15,615 bases of DNA, from assembly GCA_900763995.1 (NCBI GenBank), contig CAAFMK010000146.1:1-15615 (forward strand), written 5' to 3'. The stretch is from an uncultured Oscillospiraceae bacterium. GTDB lineage: Bacteria; Bacillota; Clostridia; Oscillospirales; Oscillospiraceae. Positions 14,047-15,615 of the stretch are shown here, piece after piece (position 1 is the stretch's first letter; the number at the start of each line of letters is the position of its first letter). The notes beneath the pieces were generated by a model. It was not told the origin of the DNA and searched no databases. It saw only the letters and a program-made list of their open reading frames with translations. Made by a program: the position numbers and the translations under genes.

Positions 14047-15386
14047 GAGGAAAAAGAGTTTGCAGCGCCCTGACAGCGCTGATGATGACAGGTACACTGA
14101 TGCTGACACCAGCTATGGCGGCCCAGCTGTACGGAAATCCAGTGATTGGGTACACCACCCAGGGGAATAATATTGTTCTGAATGTGTCAGGTCTGGATCA
14201 GAGGGATCATATTTATGCGGCCCAAATCACCCTGGAGCTGAAAGGGGAGTACCCCAATGTTGGTCTGACTGCCAGCAAGGGTACAGTGGAGGTAGAAAAC
14301 CGGGTGAATGTATCTGGTGGAACTACCACACTCAATGTCTATCTGGATGCCCAGACCCCACTGAACAATAATACCCAGATACAGCTTGGAGCGCTGAATC
14401 TGGAGCAAAAAGGGGCAATGCCCAGCCAGGCCAAGGTGACCTTCCTGGATGCATCGCTGGAGCGTATGGACGCCACGGTCAGGGTGCGTGAAACAGGCGG
14501 GGGCTCCTCCAGCGGCGGAGGTTCCAGCGGAAGTTCCGGCAGCAGCTCTGGCAGCAGCAGCTCCAGTACAGAAGCCAAGGTAAATCAAACTGGGAAGGGT
14601 AGTGTCAAGGTCAGCCCTGAGCGGCCATCCGCTGGGGACAAGGTGACCATCACGACAACCCCAGATAAGGGGTATCAGGTGGATACTGTGACCGTGGCAG
14701 ATAAAATTGGAAAGGCAGTGGATGTGACCAAAGTGAGGGAGGACACCTACACCTTCCTCCAGCCCCAAAAGGCCCCTGTCACCATCCAGGTGAGCTTTAA
14801 GACAGAGGAGGGACAGACGCCCCCCTCTGTGGGAGAAATGCCCTTTACCGATGTAAAAAAAGGGGACTGGTTCTATACTGCCGCAGGCTATGTGTATGAA
14901 AATGGGCTGATGTCCGGCACCTCTCAAACAACCTTCGGCCCCAACATCACTACCACACGGGGCATGATCGTTACCATCCTCCACCAGATGGAGGGCAAGC
15001 CCACTGCAACTGGAGTTTCCTTCCAGGATGTGGCACCAGACCAGTATTATGCCAAGGCAGTGATCTGGGCTGCTTCCAACGGTGTGGTCAGCGGCTATGG
15101 AGAGGGCAAGTTTGGCCCCAACGATACCATTACCCGGGAGCAGATGGCAGCCATTTTGTACCGCTATGCCCAGTACAAGGGGTATGACCTGACAAAGAGC
15201 GCCGATTTGAGCACCTTTGCCGATGTAGACCAGGTCAGCAGTTACGCGGTAAAAGCCATGTCCTGGGCCAACGGGACTGGTCTCATCAATGGAATGGGTG
15301 AAAATCAGCTCAGCCCGAAGGGCAGCGCAACACGGGCACAGGCAGCGGCGATCCTGATGCAGTTTTGTGAGAAGATCGCAAAGTGA
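14043..15386 (+). CDS. SLH-anchored surface protein with cohesin-like domain
   Basis: A 447-residue exported protein. A signal peptide (1-26, ending AMA-A) is followed by a beta-sandwich module (about 33-148). Its strand pattern (IVLNVSG, AAQITLEL, TTLNVYLD, QLGALNLE, AKVTFLDASL) resembles cohesins, though at about 115 residues it is shorter than typical ones. A Gly/Ser linker (152-175) leads to a 'bacterial repeat' domain (178-253: KGSVKVSP, AGDKVTITTTPDKGYQVDTV, VTIQVSFK). Three SLH repeats follow (about 266-315, 325-376, 391-441), with TRG, TREQ and TRAQ at the usual TRAE positions. SLH triplets bind pyruvylated wall polymers. GTG start, overlapping the protease stop by 4 nt. I infer that it is a one-cohesin anchoring scaffoldin for the protease. 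SLH is certain; the cohesin call is moderate, and another beta-sandwich adhesin domain is possible. Confidence 0.9.
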   Translation: MRGKRVCSALTALMMTGTLMLTPAMAAQLYGNPVIGYTTQGNNIVLNVSGLDQRDHIYAAQITLELKGEYPNVGLTASKGTVEVENRVNVSGGTTTLNVYLDAQTPLNNNTQIQLGALNLEQKGAMPSQAKVTFLDASLERMDATVRVRETGGGSSSGGGSSGSSGSSSGSSSSSTEAKVNQTGKGSVKVSPERPSAGDKVTITTTPDKGYQVDTVTVADKIGKAVDVTKVREDTYTFLQPQKAPVTIQVSFKTEEGQTPPSVGEMPFTDVKKGDWFYTAAGYVYENGLMSGTSQTTFGPNITTTRGMIVTILHQMEGKPTATGVSFQDVAPDQYYAKAVIWAASNGVVSGYGEGKFGPNDTITREQMAAILYRYAQYKGYDLTKSADLSTFADVDQVSSYAVKAMSWANGTGLINGMGENQLSPKGSATRAQAAAILMQFCEKIAK

Positions 15387-15401
15387 TCAGATGATTTCTG
15401 C

Positions 15402-15440
15402 TGTACGGCGGTAACTCCGAGAGTTCAGAACACCCGTACA
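15402..15440 (+). repeat. Two-tier hairpin after the SLH gene
   Basis: TGTACGG (15402-15408) pairs with CCGTACA (15434-15440), and inside it AACTC (15413-15417) pairs with GAGTT (15421-15425) over a 3-nt loop. It starts 16 nt after the stop codon. No T-run follows, so it may be a 3' mRNA structure rather than a terminator. Confidence 0.5.
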
Positions 15441-15448
15441 TATAAGGC

Positions 15449-15469
15449 ATAGACAAGGGAACTGTCTAT
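15449..15469 (+). repeat. 7-bp inverted repeat
   Basis: ATAGACA (15449-15455) pairs with TGTCTAT (15463-15469) across a 7-nt loop. It is followed by AAAAG rather than T residues. It is the second of three consecutive hairpins downstream of the SLH gene. Confidence 0.4.
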
Positions 15470-15484
15470 AAAAGCGGATGATAA

Positions 15485-15528
15485 AATACTCCCTGTTGTA
15501 GAGATGGAAATCTACAACAGGGAGTATT
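15485..15528. repeat. 18-bp perfect inverted repeat, possible terminator
   Basis: AATACTCCCTGTTGTAGA (15485-15502) is exactly repeated in reverse complement at 15511-15528, with an 8-nt spacer. On the plus strand no T-run follows. On the minus strand the stem ends into four T residues, so it would work better as a terminator for a leftward gene beyond the right edge. Its length and perfection also fit a small mobile-repeat unit. The remaining bases to the end of the window hold nothing I can name. Confidence 0.7.
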
Positions 15529-15615
15529 ACTATGTAAGGACAAATTACACCGCTGGCGGAAGTCAGATGGAGGATGGGGTGGGGAGAGAACTGTCCGCTC
15601 CCTGAAATTTTGGGA

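Noticed and set aside
15569..15590. G-rich run near the right end as a G-quadruplex
   Set aside because: Only two of the G tracts reach four bases and the others are pairs; at best a weak two-layer structure near the contig end.
1..15615. CRISPR arrays, insertion sequences, tRNA or rRNA genes, phage or toxin-antitoxin genes
   Set aside because: None were seen on either strand: no spaced direct repeats, transposase motifs, tRNA cloverleaf or related coding sequences.

Overview
The window reads as a chromosomal fragment from a Gram-positive gut anaerobe of the Clostridia. An Oscillospiraceae-type bacterium (Flavonifractor or Intestinimonas relatives) is my inference. The signs are the long Firmicute form of S12, a small L7Ae-like protein at the head of the rpsL cluster, a tryptophan T-box leader, S-layer-homology (SLH) repeats, near-consensus sigma-A promoters, strong AGGAGG ribosome binding sites, and clostridial-style lipoprotein and dockerin proteins. 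The first 32 bases are not biological: they match an Illumina TruSeq adapter with two mismatches, so the left edge is a contig end carrying adapter.

Layout: (1) 1-300, adapter, a rightward terminator from an unseen upstream gene, and a small leftward 4Fe-4S ferredoxin. (2) 425-5517, a rightward translation block: two candidate promoters, then ybxF (L7Ae-like), rpsL, rpsG, fusA and tuf, closed by a UUCG-loop terminator. These genes use codons typical of very high expression. (3) 5587-8856, a tryptophan uptake operon: consensus promoter, T-box riboswitch with a UGG specifier, then lipoprotein (trpX), permease (trpY) and ATPase (trpZ). TrpX and TrpZ contain no tryptophan at all, which fits expression during Trp starvation. 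(4) 8935-15386, a two-gene surface module: promoter plus an attenuator-like leader, a 1630-residue secreted M60 (enhancin/mucinase-type) zinc metalloprotease carrying a dockerin, and an SLH protein whose secreted N-terminal domain looks like a cohesin. Their stop and start codons overlap (GTGA). (5) 15387-15615, several hairpins including an 18-bp perfect inverted repeat, and no gene I can support.

The most interesting part is region 4. The protease has a signal peptide and an internal type-I-like dockerin but no membrane anchor, sortase motif or SLH repeats. The protein made next from the same transcript has SLH repeats and a cohesin-like module. The simplest reading is a minimal two-protein 'proteolytic cellulosome': a mucin-type protease tethered to the S-layer or cell wall by its own co-translated scaffoldin. 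The dockerin and the protease motif are clear in the sequence. The cohesin assignment rests on the strand pattern and context, and the pairing is inference.

The trpXYZ operon and the protease module both start just after strong transcription stops, so I see no sign that the translation block, the transporter and the protease are co-transcribed.
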